Shown piece by piece: positions 25,001-36,418 of a stretch of DNA of 64,000 nucleotides. This stretch comes from Clarireedia homoeocarpa (Eukaryota; Ascomycota; Leotiomycetes; Helotiales; Rutstroemiaceae): positions 305,001 to 369,000 of the forward strand of contig LNKV01000026.1 of NCBI GenBank assembly GCA_001465935.1. Direction: 5' to 3'. Under the pieces are notes generated by a model. The model was not told where the DNA came from, did not search any database, and was given only the letters and a program-made list of their open reading frames with translations. Position numbers and translations under genes: made by a program. Each line of letters begins with the position of its first letter. Positions within the stretch are counted from its first letter, which is position 1.

Positions 25001-26468
25001 GAGTAGAGCCATATATCCGTCCGAACTTGATGCGGTTCTGAATACCAGTGTCGGTATGACCTTGATGTGTCAAGCCCGCTGATCTCCAGTCGGCAATCTG
25101 AGGCATGTTATCAGTTTGACATCCCTATGAAACTGAGACGCAGAGGCCCTCTTTGGTTCAAAGACGTACTCTGCCCCTACCCCAGCCTCTACTATTTATC
25201 CACATATGGATATTTTCGAAATCGTTGATGTACATATAGTCACTTCGAAAGCCACAATGGAAGTTCAGTACATATATCGGAGGTACGCCTCTGATCCCAG
25301 AATTTATGCAAACCAAGATGCAAACATATGTAAAGTCCCACTTACTCTCTATTTAGGTCACCAATACGATCTTGTATCAGTATCAACGGTCACAGTAGCA
25401 ATTTGATGTCCAGCGATTAAGTCAAAGGCAGGAGAGAACTTTCAAGACCATACGAAGTTTACCTACCGAGGACTATACCACTTTTAGAGCCTTTGTTCTT
25501 ATCAAAAACACTGCCACGAATGCCATCAGGAGTGCTGAAACCCTGCCACTGGTGGTTATCACCTTGTCCGCCGTTACGAGAACAGCTACAAATATCTGTC
25601 AATACTTGCATTAACGAGACGAAAAATTCTCATTGTTCACGTACATAACGGTTCCGTCGCTCTGGAGGAGGCAGAAGTCCGCTCTTCCATCGCCGTCGAT
25701 GTCTGGTCCCTATCAGTTAGTAACTTCTCCTCAATAATGAACAGAATCATATCAAATAGAATTACAAACCAGTAATACGGATATCCTCTGCAACATAATC
25801 GCTGGTGCCAATAACCTGCGAAAGGGTTAGGCTTTATTTATGTCTATCCTAAAACGAAAAAAACCTCAATTGTTAATCTGTAAGTCTATAGGCACTTACC
25901 TGGCCAATTTTTTTCAAATTTTGGGGAGTTTCCTCCTCGATTTAGCGATACGGTCACCGCAGCTCCCGCCTTTAGATAAAAAAAGTCATCTGATTTAAGG
26001 GTCGCTGTTCTTGTTAATCTGCGCACTTTCGAGGGCGCCATGCGCACTGCTATCGTGTACATAGTTTCCATCGTCATGTCCACTGCCAAGTTGCGACTGA
26101 ACTGCTGCACCAGCGTTTCCTGCCACCTTTTTACAGGTCTTGGATGAGTCAACCATTGCGTCATTCATACCAGTTACAGTCGCCGGAGGCTGTATATTGT
26201 TCTCTAATCGGCTTATGGCGTTCCACCAGACACCAGCAAATAGCTTGTAGCCACCATAATTTGGGTGAGTACCATCGGAGGATAGGTCGTTCATGGACAT
26301 GACGCTGCGTATGTCTGCAAGTCCAATGCGAGCGTTCTCATAGACTCCCATGAGACTTTGAATTTGCTGACTAACCTTCTCCGTGCAGGCATCTTGATCT
26401 CGGTTTCTCAGTAGAGTTGACAAGACGACAGTCACCCCTGGTATACTGTTGAATATGTCATCTACCAT
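22090..26468 (-). pseudogene. Esterase (CE3/SGNH)-FG-GAP-chitin-binding secreted protein, truncated and frameshifted
   Basis: Relic of a large secreted carbohydrate-active protein. The minus-strand order is: C-terminal half of an SGNH/CE3 esterase domain with its Asp-His block (LSSDGTHPNYGGYK) at about 26300-26240; FG-GAP/VCBS repeats (DIDGDGRADF near 25690, a GSGADDYVWIYQDGH segment near 24870, a VEASGRADLIRLD segment near 24240); a hevein-like CBM18 domain with CPVGQCCSSNGRCG near 23660; a Thr/Ile-rich linker; a Gly-rich run near 22950; and a C-terminal domain ending CTGDFDLQCND. Many introns separate the repeats. The N-terminal esterase block with the catalytic Ser is absent. Downstream there is a frameshift near 23405, an in-frame TGA near 23184, and a frameshift near 22905 inside a GGT/GGC tract. 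The 3' frameshifts could be assembly errors, but the missing 5' end could not. Confidence 0.8.
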
Positions 26469-26857
26469 GGCCTTTGGTCGCTGGCCAGCGTTACCCCACT
26501 TTTACCTGCTCTCCTTTATGCTTATCTTCCCTTGTTCATGCCGCTACTTGCGCCCTCACAACAAAAAGCATTGATATCTGGCCGGATGATGCTGGCGGCA
26601 TCAAGCTTGACAAGCGAGACATAACTAATTTTAACCTCCTGGCAGGAATTCACGCAGGCAGTTGCGACGCTTACGTGACCAGATTGACTGCTTGGTTCAA
26701 CGACATCCCCAACCTGACTAAAGCAGCCATTGACGGGTTTGACGACTTGATAAATAATGATAATGGCGACGTTGAAAATACACTGGAAATGCTCATGGGC
26801 ATCGAGAGGACAGGTTACAGTACGAAAGATGACTGTAAAAAAGGTCGGTGCCGTTAA
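26467..26857 (+). pseudogene. Unrecognised ORF abutting the truncated esterase
   Basis: A plus-strand frame of about 128 codons from 26474 to TAA at 26857 has protein-like composition (for example IDIWPDDAGGIKLDKRD) and no obvious low complexity. The frame has no ATG at its beginning. The ATG at 26467 is in another frame and would join only after a one-base shift in a CCCC run near 26496. It ends in a basic KKGRCR tail. I do not recognise the family. It may be the remnant of a secreted protein (Cys- and hydrophobic-rich first 35 residues). It begins exactly where the minus-strand esterase relic ends. Confidence 0.35.
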
Positions 26858-27046
26858 AGGTAACAAAACTATCCTCTTCGTCCTTCTTTCCATCACATCC
26901 TCAATCTGCTGTTCGCACTTTACCAGTAATAATGTAGCTTCCAAGAACTGACGATTGCAAAGAGTCGTTCGTTGATGCGCAGCTGTAACATTACTACGCA
27001 GTAATATAAATCCAGTCATAAACATATCAATCACTACCCTCCACCA

Positions 27047-30000
27047 TCAGGCTTTTTCTTCGTCCCTCTTCCCAGCACTGTCCCCCGACTTCTGCTCACT
27101 AACGACCCTGAACCCGCCTAACATCACCTCTTTACCATGTTGCTCGGCTCCCACACTTTTCCTCGTTCCCCTTCTAAAGTACACCCTCTTAACCCACTTC
27201 CACGCCTCGATACCCATGACAAATAAAATCGCCTCTACAAAAACAATACCCCATTCCCAGCTTATACCCTCGTGTTTGAACACCTTTCGGTTGATGACGG
27301 GAATATACAGCGTCGGAAACACGGTAATGAAACCAGCCATTACTGCCCAGAAAAGGAATTGATTGCGCCAGACATCTTCAATCCATTGAGTGAAGTATTT
27401 CTTGCTGCCTGGTTGCATGCGGAAGAAAGACCGTCGCATGTTGATCATCTCCCACGCGAGGAAGAGAGAGAACCAGGTCATGCAAACGAAGGTGGTTGCG
27501 CGGGCTCGGAAGACGTTTTCGCAATCTTCGTAGGATTCGTTACAACCTGCACCGATATGGCCATTACCCCAGCCGAAGAGAACGAGGGAGAGGGCACAGA
27601 GACAGAGAGCCGCCATCCAAAGACCGTAGACAAGCATATCAATCACGATTTCTAGGGTGAAGATGCCGCTTTTGAGGGATTGTGGTGGTCTTTGCATAAT
27701 ATCCGGCGCAGCAATTTCAAAACCTAGTCCCATATCGGGTAAGCCTAAGATCCTGTTAGTAGGGGAGACAGAATTTAGCTGCAGGATCTCTTACTGGAGG
27801 TAATCATAATGACCCATAGAATCTCAATGGGAGATAATGGAAAGACAGAAAGATTAGAATCATCTTTGAAGGCAAGGCCGATAAGGAGAGTGCAAGCCTG
27901 GGCAATGTTCTGAGCCAAAAGATGCAAAACGAATTTCTGGATATTATCAAACATTCGTCTACCTTCCTCAATAGCGTTCAAAATAGATGCGAAGTTATCG
28001 TCCGTTAATATAATATCCGAAGCATCCTTGGCCACATCAGACCCAGCTTGACCCATAGCAATACCCACATCTGCGCGTTTCAGTGATGGTGAATCATTAA
28101 CACCATCACCTGTCATTGCTGCGAAACATTTGCGTCTGTGAAGAGCTTCAATCATGCGAACCTTGGTGTTTGGAGAGCAGCGTGCAATGACTAGAGGGAG
28201 GACCGGCAGCTCGTCGATTTCGGTATCGCTGAGTTTATCAAACGAGCTGGCGGTCATGACCATTGCATCAATTGTATCTTGAGCGAATGTGGACATGTTT
28301 GGGGGCAAAATGCCGACTTGCGTTGCAATAGCTTGCGCGGTTCCTGGATGATCTCCAGTAAGCATGTGAACTGCAACACCTGCATTGCGACATTCAGCGA
28401 CAGCACCAGCTGATTCAGGACGAGGTGGGTCATAAAGACCAACCAGGCCCGAGAATACCAGATCCTGCTCAACTGCTGCACGATCGAGCTCGGCCTTGGG
28501 ATCTGTAGAACCTTCCCATTTCTTGCTAGCAAGAGCCAGGACACGAAGACCTTGCGCGGCAAGAGCTTCCATGTTATTTAAGCCGTGACGTCGATGTTCC
28601 TCCTTCATTTTGGTCATGTTTCCGTCCTCCCACTTCACATGTGTGCAAGACCCTAGAATTCTCTCAACAGCTCCCTTGGTGAAGACCATGGCATCTTTTC
28701 CTTTCCGCTGGAAAATAACAGACATTTTCTTCACATCAGAATCAAATGGAAATTCGGCGACTTGAGACCATTCCGCAGAGTCGCCCGAAGTCCATCTTTC
28801 ACGGTTCCAATTGAATCGAGAAGCAAAGACTTGGATTGCAATTTCTGTGGGGTCACCTTGTGCTTTCCAACCATCTTCGCTCTTGTGAACATAAGCAAGA
28901 TTCGCAAGCGAAGCGATGTTTAAGAAACCTTCGAGGTCATCATTGTCTGCTATGAGGTCGGAAAAAGGAATAGCATTGCCATCGTTCTTGTTGGATTGGC
29001 TGGGTGGTCGACGAGTATGCAATAAATCTCCCTTCGTTGGATCAAATGGATGATCAGATTCACCGACAGAATACGTGCCCTGTGAGGGAATCCAAGCTTT
29101 CTTCATCACCATTTTACCCTGAGTAAGTGTTCCAGTCTTATCCGAGCAGATATCTGGTACTTGTTACTAATATAAACGACAATTGAAAGACCACTGACTT
29201 ACCTGTGACAGCACCTAATGCCTCAAGTGAATCCAATTTGCGGACAACGACGTGTCTTTGAACCATTTGCTTAGTTCCAGCAGCCATGGTTATAGTAAGG
29301 ACAACAATCAAAGAAGCTGGAATCATTGAAAGACCGGTTGCGACAGCATAAATAATAACTTCAGTGTTGTTGGAAAAGCTGTTTGCCCCTAAGACAATAA
29401 TCGCACAAATAACTGCAATACCAAATAGTAAAATGGCCAACTTTGAGAGCTTCTTTTGAAGTGGAGTTCCGACATTGACACCGAGAAAGCGTCCGATGAC
29501 ATCTCCAACTGTGAGACCCCAAGCTTGGGCATATCTATGTGGCTTCGCCTTTCCATTTTCATCACGTTTAACTTCTCTTGTTCTCTTGCCCTCAGCGCGT
29601 AAAGCGGCGGCAATTGAACCTATTTCAGTTTTCATGCCGACAGCAAAAACGATACCGCGTGCCCGACCCTTGGTAACAGTAGAAGAGCTGTATGCAATAT
29701 TGAGACGATCACCAGGTCCAGTTTCTTGATCGTACACTTCTTTTGCTGTTTTCTGAACCGGAAGAGACTCTCCTGTCAACAGAGATTCATCTGTCTCGAA
29801 ATTCATAACCTCAACCAAACTACGCTGTACTTGTTAGTCAATCATTCACATTGACTCATTATTCACATGAATAAATCCAAAAGTAGAAACGTACCGGACA
29901 TCTGCAGGAATCGTGTCACCCGTCTTAAGCTCGACCATATCTCCTATGACGATTTCCACAGTTGGAACAGTCAATGTCTTCCCATCTCGAACGCTACTAG

Positions 30001-30468
30001 CAGTAGGGGAGCTCAGAGATCGTAAAGAATCCATAGTCTTCTTAGCATTGTACTCTTGGAGAAATCCAATCACGATATTGACGATAATAACAGCAGAAAT
30101 AACACCACCTTCGATGTACGATCCAATACCGAAGCTCACAGCCATTGCCAAGATGAGAACCTATGCCAATAGTCAGTATGTATGAATACTATTTGGACAT
30201 TTAAGGACACGATACTTACCAGAATCATAGCATTGGCAATCTGATGAACAAGAATCTTAACTGGCTGCACGCCGGGTCCATCATCAAGTTCATTCCTACC
30301 ATACTCTTCCAAACGTCTTTGACACTCTGCTCCAGTCAGTCCGTCTTCGAGATTGGCTTCCAATTCCTCCCGCACCGCTTCAATGGTCAGAGCATGCGCG
30401 GGAAATGACATTGGTTTATTCGACTGTCCAGGTACATGCTCGATATTATCACTTTCGCCTTTCGACAT
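27047..30468 (-). CDS. ENA1: ENA-type Na+/K+-exporting P-type ATPase (P-type IID)
   Basis: Plasma-membrane cation pump that exports sodium or potassium in exchange for ATP hydrolysis, giving salt and alkaline-pH tolerance in fungi. Five exons: 30468-30220, 30160-29895, 29819-29203, 29153-27795 and 27744-27047, giving 1062 residues, close to the family size. The start MSKGESDN precedes the cation-ATPase N-terminal domain (LTGAECQRRLEEYGRNEL). The actuator motif is TGES (SLLTGESLPVQ), the phosphorylation site CSDKTGTLTQGK, the nucleotide-domain block HMLTGDHPGTA, and the hinge MTGDGVNDSPSLKRADVG. The E-P and membrane segments follow, with a charged C terminus. All splice joins keep family blocks intact (for example PADVRLVEVMNFETDES). 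No lesion was seen. ENA rather than PMR1/SERCA is favoured by the overall block pattern. Confidence 0.93.
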
Positions 30469-31597
30469 GACGAGAAAGTAGTATTATATCAGGATTCTGG
30501 TGAATCGAAGGAAGATGGCAAAAGACAAGAGGAAAGCACAAAGCATTCCAGTGAATTGACTTCCCAAGATGCGTTCCAAGAGCGGTGTAACAGCTCTTCA
30601 TATACCCATCTCGAACGGAAAACTAGCCCGTTCATCGCACCGGGGTATAAGAGCCCAAGACATTAGCATCGGACGATACACTTCCCAGGAGCTTCTGGCG
30701 TAAATATTGGTGAAAGGTTATGATGACATGGCTTAGGTAGCCTCGGACTTAGTCGGGATGCCAACCCCGCCAAGGGGGCGCCGTGGGGTAGTTATCTAGA
30801 GCTACCGCATGGCGGAAAGTCGCGCCAAGCGGCTTCCCAAAGAGGCCAAGAGAGTGTGATAAGAAAGTGGGAAGCCTTGATAGAATACATGCCCTGAGCT
30901 TACATACAAATCCGACATTGTACAGGAGTGCGTAGTGAAGATGCAAGAATGGCATCTCAGTGTCGATTGAAGATGGGATTGATGATGAAGCTCATAGAAG
31001 AATATTGAAGAGGTGAGAGGTTCTGGTGGTCGACTTTTCGAAGTAGCGAGCCGAGTAAACATACACGCTACGACTGAAGACGCATTCTAATTGGTTCCCA
31101 TAAAGTGCCGGATCTCGGTACTCAGCCCTGTAGCTCGTTGCGACCGCAAGCCCGAAGAGCCCAACATCCGGCACGACTAACCCCCGTAACCCCTATACAA
31201 GATCATATGACGAGATTTGGAGCGAAGAAAGTTGGCGTATTCTACAATCGTTCGATGATGGCAGCATGGGAATGCACTTAATCTCCTACTATTCGAAATG
31301 GCAAACACTGAACTCTATAGATATATCAAGTGACCCGTCCACCAGCATAGATACATAATGACCAGTACAGTATCCAGTACCACATATACGACGCCGTAAT
31401 CGCAAAAAGACAAAACCAGTCCAACGTGTAAACTCAACATTCAAAAGAACAATATAAGAAGCAAAATTGAAACTAGAGCCACCAGGGTAATCTACCATGT
31501 GTTCTTATGTATTCGCATGTGTTCCCATGTATCCCAAGCACAAAGCATGTTCCTAGTACTAGGCCTGGTACTAGGGGCGTGCTTCCGTTTATGATGC
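30469..31597. other. Intergenic region upstream of the ENA-type ATPase, no gene seen
   Basis: Mostly non-coding; several short minus-strand frames overlap each other without a recognisable domain. A perfect 12-bp palindrome CCTAGTACTAGG lies at 31552-31563 and is followed by a near copy CCTGGTACTAGG at 31564-31575. Confidence 0.5.
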
Positions 31598-32161
31598 CTA
31601 TATAGAAGGCCAGTGCCGGACAAGCACCTCAAGCCACAGATCACGAATGCAAAGAGAGAAGACACTCACAGCTCCCACATCATCTTGGCAATAATAAATA
31701 GTGTTTTGCTGATTGGTGCCCTGGTTCACGCAGTTGAACTCCACGTTCTGGCCATCGTCAGCCGCTGCCAACTCCAAGGCTGCAGCAGTACACGCCGGCA
31801 TTTGAACATTGTCCACCGAGCTTTTTTGGTCGCTCTTTTTGATATAGAACTGAACATTAGTATCATGCAAAGCCAAACAACTCGGATGTCCTGTGAAATA
31901 CAGATCATCCCAAGCGTTTTCAAGCACTGAATTTCAATGGCCGTTGATTTCCCTGTACGCTACTTTCCCGCATTCACCATCTCCGTCCGCCTCGCAATTA
32001 GCATCTTGTGCGTCGGAGTTGCCGAACTTGGGGAGGTTAATGTTATATTCATAGAGGTCGAACTCTGAGATGTGGTTGTATATGCAGCACGCATAGTATG
32101 CGGCAGGAACTCGATTGTCGTTGGCTGTGGCCGTTGGACTGAGAAGCAGCAAAGAGAACAT
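31598..32161 (-). CDS. Small secreted Cys-containing protein, interrupted by TGA or by a 51-nt intron
   Basis: The frame runs from ATG 32161 to 31598 and is open except for one TGA at 31934-31936. The N terminus (MFSLLLLSPTATA) looks like a short signal peptide. Cysteines are scattered through the mature part, including a CC pair, ANCEADGD, a PSC and an AC. Two readings are possible: an intron from the GTGAATG donor near 31978 to the CAG at 31928 (about 51 nt), which removes the TGA and gives GDVLENAWDDLYF in frame, or a pseudogene with a premature stop. I do not recognise the family. The size and signal peptide fit an effector-like secreted protein, but that is an inference. Confidence 0.5.
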
Positions 32162-33437
32162 TGTTGTGAGCAGGAGCTTGGAAGACGTATTGGTGAATAT
32201 AATGATTGTTGAATAGAAAGATTATCTGTAAAGAGTGTAAAGAAGATGTAAGAAAGGAATGATTGAATGACTTTTGAGGCGCTTGACTATACCAATTCCA
32301 ATCTTCATTAACCACTAGCACTCTATATGCTAGAAGAGTTGAACTTTTGGATCCCATAAGGGAGCATCCGGAGATTTTGGTAGCCGGCGTCGATGACTCC
32401 GCCTCGACGCAAGTTCAAACATTGTGTGCGGCCACGAAGAAATCTTACCACGGCTGCTGCGTAAATAGGCCGGCAATCTTGCATCAAATATAGCATATAA
32501 GGCGCAAGCATAGAGGTTACTAAGAGCTAATGGTGTTAATTCTCTAGGTGGTAGACTAATAAGGATTCATGTTTCGTACCTTCTTCATAATACTCAGAAA
32601 ATAAATGATGAGTTGCGAAAGAGAGGCAATCGAATGTTAACCAGAGAATTGCCAAGTTTGAGCGGCATAATACTGCCATGGTATTCTCGTTATTGGAGTA
32701 GTATCGTCCAAGTCAGGGCGCGCTACTCTAGCGCACGAACAGTTACCTTAAGGGGGAAAGGGAAATGCTAGAACTTCACAGCGCCAAATAGGCAGGCGCA
32801 AAAACCCACTGCGTACCCAGCCGATGGGTCGAATCCTCGAGGTAGATGGGGCCCCAATAGGTAAATGAAGTCTTGATCTAGGACTTAAGAGATCAGTGCA
32901 GAGAATACAACTGGAGCAAAACATGGACTGCACAAGGATTAAAAGTCATGTGCTAGTCATTGTACCAGTTCTTGGCGGGGGGATAGGGGTCGGGCATCAT
33001 AACAATTTCAGGAATTCGCCCTACGCGCCACCAAAGAAGAGCGATTATCTTGGGCGGTAGTTTGGAGTCCAACGTGCAGCCGCCTCAATGCGGCCGGTGT
33101 CTTCTGGCGTATCTGAGATCAATCCTTCGGTACGCACCACGCTATGTTTTACGTGCCACCATGTTTGAACAGAACCACCAATTTCTAGAATAGAACATCC
33201 AACACAGGAGGGATCTCAATCCTCAATGCTGTGACGATGCACAACACTAACCATGGCCTTCTGAAATGTATCCGTTGATTATTCTGGCTGGGAAGCAATT
33301 ATATATAATATCTACATGACAGAAAGCAAGTCGAACTTTTCTTCCGAACGAGTTTTTGGATATCAGAGCCACCACGCTAACTTCGAGAACTACCACTACC
33401 ACCCTTTTCCATTTGCCGACTCCAACTAGCCTGCTAT
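32162..33437. other. Intergenic region, no gene seen
   Basis: Nothing with a domain, splice structure or clear composition bias was found. It contains the upstream region of the small secreted gene and the 3' flank of the ChAP-family gene. Confidence 0.5.
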
Positions 33438-35802
33438 CTATCCTTCCGTGCCACTACTCCTAAATGCAGCGCAGAGTGCCGCATAGTGATGTGTCAAATC
33501 TAAGACGTTTTGTGGCAAGCTCGTGGCTTGGATAATACTTCGAACCTTGACAGCACCTTCATCTTCAATCAATGTGCGTATCGTGTACAGCAATTCTGGT
33601 GAGAACTCAGAATACCACCTGTACTGCCAAGTGATGAGCTTGATAAGGCTAGCGACAGTATCTCGAGTGTTTTTGGCTCGGGCAAAATCCGCGAGGATTC
33701 CTGCTTGAGCTTTGGGTGAGAAACGCATAGAAAGACAATTACGATACGCTTCCACGGCTTCCGGTTGGTGATGGAGACGTTCAGCTAACGAACCTAGAAT
33801 CTCCCATTCCTCGGCCGATTTTTTGTATTGCATTGACTGTGCCCGGTATTGAGCCATTTCGGTGCGCCAGATGGTGTATATACGAAGATCCTCGTAGAGA
33901 ACCATAAATAAGCTGTCAAGCCATCTTTCACAGAGACGTTTGTTATTAAATCGCGACAGCTGTTCTTCAGTAGGATCACTCTGTTAGAGTTAGATACACG
34001 CCCACAATACCTTGCGGATACAACTTACTTCTTCTTTGCCACTTTTCACCTCCTCTACTGCCACTGTGTGAGGTGGTTTCTCCACGGACTCGTCAGCCGC
34101 GTTGGTATTTTCAGCTACAACAGGGGCTGTAGAATCGCCATTCGCGCTCTTCCCATCATCTGAATGATCATCACCATTTACATGAGGACCCGGACTTCCT
34201 CTCAGTACGTCGGTGCTTGCGCTGCGTTTAGTGGGTTCACCCTGTTGACCAGCAGGTGGCTGTTTCTCGCTCCTATATTCCTCTTCCATGACAAAGACAT
34301 TGCTCCTGATTTTGAGAAGTTGATCCCATCCTATTTTTGCAGTCATTTCTGTCAAGATGCTGTAAGCATGCTTGAAGGTGCCCTTATATTGAGCGGCGCG
34401 TAGACTCAGGAGACTCGGATGAACTTGTTCCGAATACTTCGATTCTCGTTCGCTGTCAATCTCATCTAATCGTGTTTCAGGCAAGGTCGGAAGATGGATT
34501 TCCTTGGGCTCCGGCATGATTGGGGCATCTTTATCCTGGTATGTGAACATTGGACACGAGTTCAGCGTCGTCAATGCATTTTCCCAGTCCTCCATTGCGA
34601 CATAAACTTCTGCCAAGCGTGCCCAGGTTCCAAATTCGCTCGGTGCGGCAATTGTGCTTCTATCAGCACAGCCAAGTGCCATTTGTAGTCTTTCACTTTT
34701 CGCTTCAGGCTTATTAGGATCTAAAGCTTTTTTTTTCAGAAACTCCGCTTGGGTATCGAGCATTACATAGTCCATCGGCGATTGCTTGACAGAGTCGTGC
34801 AATATTCGAACCGCTTGAACTTCCTCATTGCCCATAAGTAGGATCTTCGCCAAAAGAGACGATACCTCAATGTTACGTGACCTTAATTTTTCGAAAAGAT
34901 TGATGCCAGAAGCAAAGCGCCCAGTAGTATGGAAGTATTTCAATAGCCCGGTTGTTAAATGGTTCGAGACATTGTTGGGGACTTGAACGATCGAATCTGA
35001 GCCGAGCTGCCACCCTATTAAAAGTCAGTGACTCTAAATATGACATGGGAGGCGGTTATACCTCTGAAGAAAAGCTGCTCAGCAGCTTGAAGGAATCTAT
35101 GTTCAGTCTCAGTTGTTGTGACGGGATTGAATCGCCGGACACCCATAATCTTTCGGATGGTATCTCCCGTCCCGTCATCAGCATATGAGTATGCGCGGAG
35201 CACACTACACAAATACGTTTCCAGCCATAGCTCATCTGAAGTTACTCTCTTATCACCTCGTTCGTCGACGCAGTAGCTTTCCACGCTACCAGGGATGGTA
35301 ACATGTACACGCATGTCCACCCGCGAGAATGCATTGTAGCAACTATAATTAAAGTCAGTATGAGCGGCTGGTATAGTGAAAGTTGACTGACCAGTATAGC
35401 CCTTCGGCAATCTTTGAATTCGATTGATGGGTTTCTTTATAGGTAAGAGTGTTGATGTATGCTGCTAAACTGGCAGAGGATGAGGCATCTACTCCAGTGA
35501 CATGATGATAAACGCCAATCTAACCAATCAAGTCAGTGCATGCTAAGTTTATAAAACGGTCGGGAGAAGCGCACAGGTCGTCCTGGGTTTCTTGGGGATA
35601 GTTTGATCAATTGAACTAGATCTGGAGGGCCTAGCTCTCGTAGGGCTGATAGTACTTCTGTTCGTGCTTCAATAGACTCGTGAAGGATCTCCTCGGTGAG
35701 TCTACAGGTTTGAGGTTAGTCTGAGTCTTTCAATCACTGTGGGTACAGCAAGCTTCGCAAAGGTAGAACATGGACGTACTCAGGAACGGCTGGCGCAACC
35801 AT
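33438..35802 (-). CDS. Exomer cargo-adaptor subunit, ChAP family (Bud7/Bch1/Chs6-like)
   Basis: Member of the Chs5p-Arf1p-binding proteins, which with Chs5 form exomer at the trans-Golgi network and carry selected membrane proteins such as chitin synthases to the cell surface. The start at 35802 encodes MVAPAVPE in a 23-nt first exon (35802-35780). The second exon (35701-35575) reads LTEEILHESIEARTEV and RELGPPDLVQLIKL, conserved in the family. Later exons carry WARLAEVYVAMEDWENAL, a TPR-type repeat, followed by a NSCPMFTY block. The last exons are joined at 34029/33980 and the gene stops at 33438; the protein is about 680 residues. An earlier ORF that appears to begin at 35927 has no ATG and is out of frame with this start. 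A charged Ser/Asp-rich stretch near 34090-34250 is an insertion typical of filamentous fungi. Confidence 0.88.
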
Positions 35803-36418
35803 TCTCGTTTTCTTGCTGGCTCGATCCTGTTAGCTAGAGATTGAGGATTATCACCGGCGAAGATGCCAGATGTATCACTTTCACATGAGGTATACGAAGG
35901 TTCCCGATAGGTGGTAGAGCCGCGCAAACAGGGGAGTATAGTTGTAATCGAAAATTATAGTAGCTCTCTAAACTGTCTGAGAATGGAAACAACAACTTTA
36001 TCTTAGAGCTCAAGCTCGGGCCAGATTTTTAATGTTCAGCCTCGCGGGATACCTGAGGACTGAAAAACAAGGCGGAAATAACGTTGGACGGGACGAGTCC
36101 TTCTTCCACAGCGACATGCATGAAAAGATTCTTATTTCTATTCAGCCATAACCGTGAAACCTTGCGGAAGACAAACGGCCAAAGAGCACTCGACATATCA
36201 CGAAATTGCGTGAAATACACAAATGAAAGTCACAAGAACTCAGCGGCGCCATGGAATTATGGGCGAGTCATGTTGATGACATAGTGCCCTGCAACTTGAG
36301 TAATGCAGGGTGGAGGTACGTATGTCGTGCTCGGCACGGCATCTCATTCACCCTGGTTATACCTTATCTATACTCCCACAACTTCATTTGAGCGATTCTG
36401 GAGGATAGGGCAAACAAC
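35803..36418. promoter_or_regulatory. Divergent spacer between the ChAP-family and amidohydrolase genes
   Basis: 616 bp between the two start codons, so it must hold both core promoters. No clear TATA box or named factor site was identified. Confidence 0.4.

Noticed and set aside
27272..27655. 127-codon plus-strand frame opposite the ATPase C terminus
   Set aside because: Antisense shadow of the ENA-type ATPase coding sequence.
32810..32850. GGGTCGAATCCTC resembling a tRNA B box
   Set aside because: No A box at the right distance and no cloverleaf could be drawn, so no tRNA is called.
35730..35927. Minus-strand frame apparently starting at 35927 as the ChAP N terminus
   Set aside because: It has no ATG (TTG start) and does not splice in frame; the ATG at 35802 in another frame gives the conserved MVAPAVPE start and a clean join.
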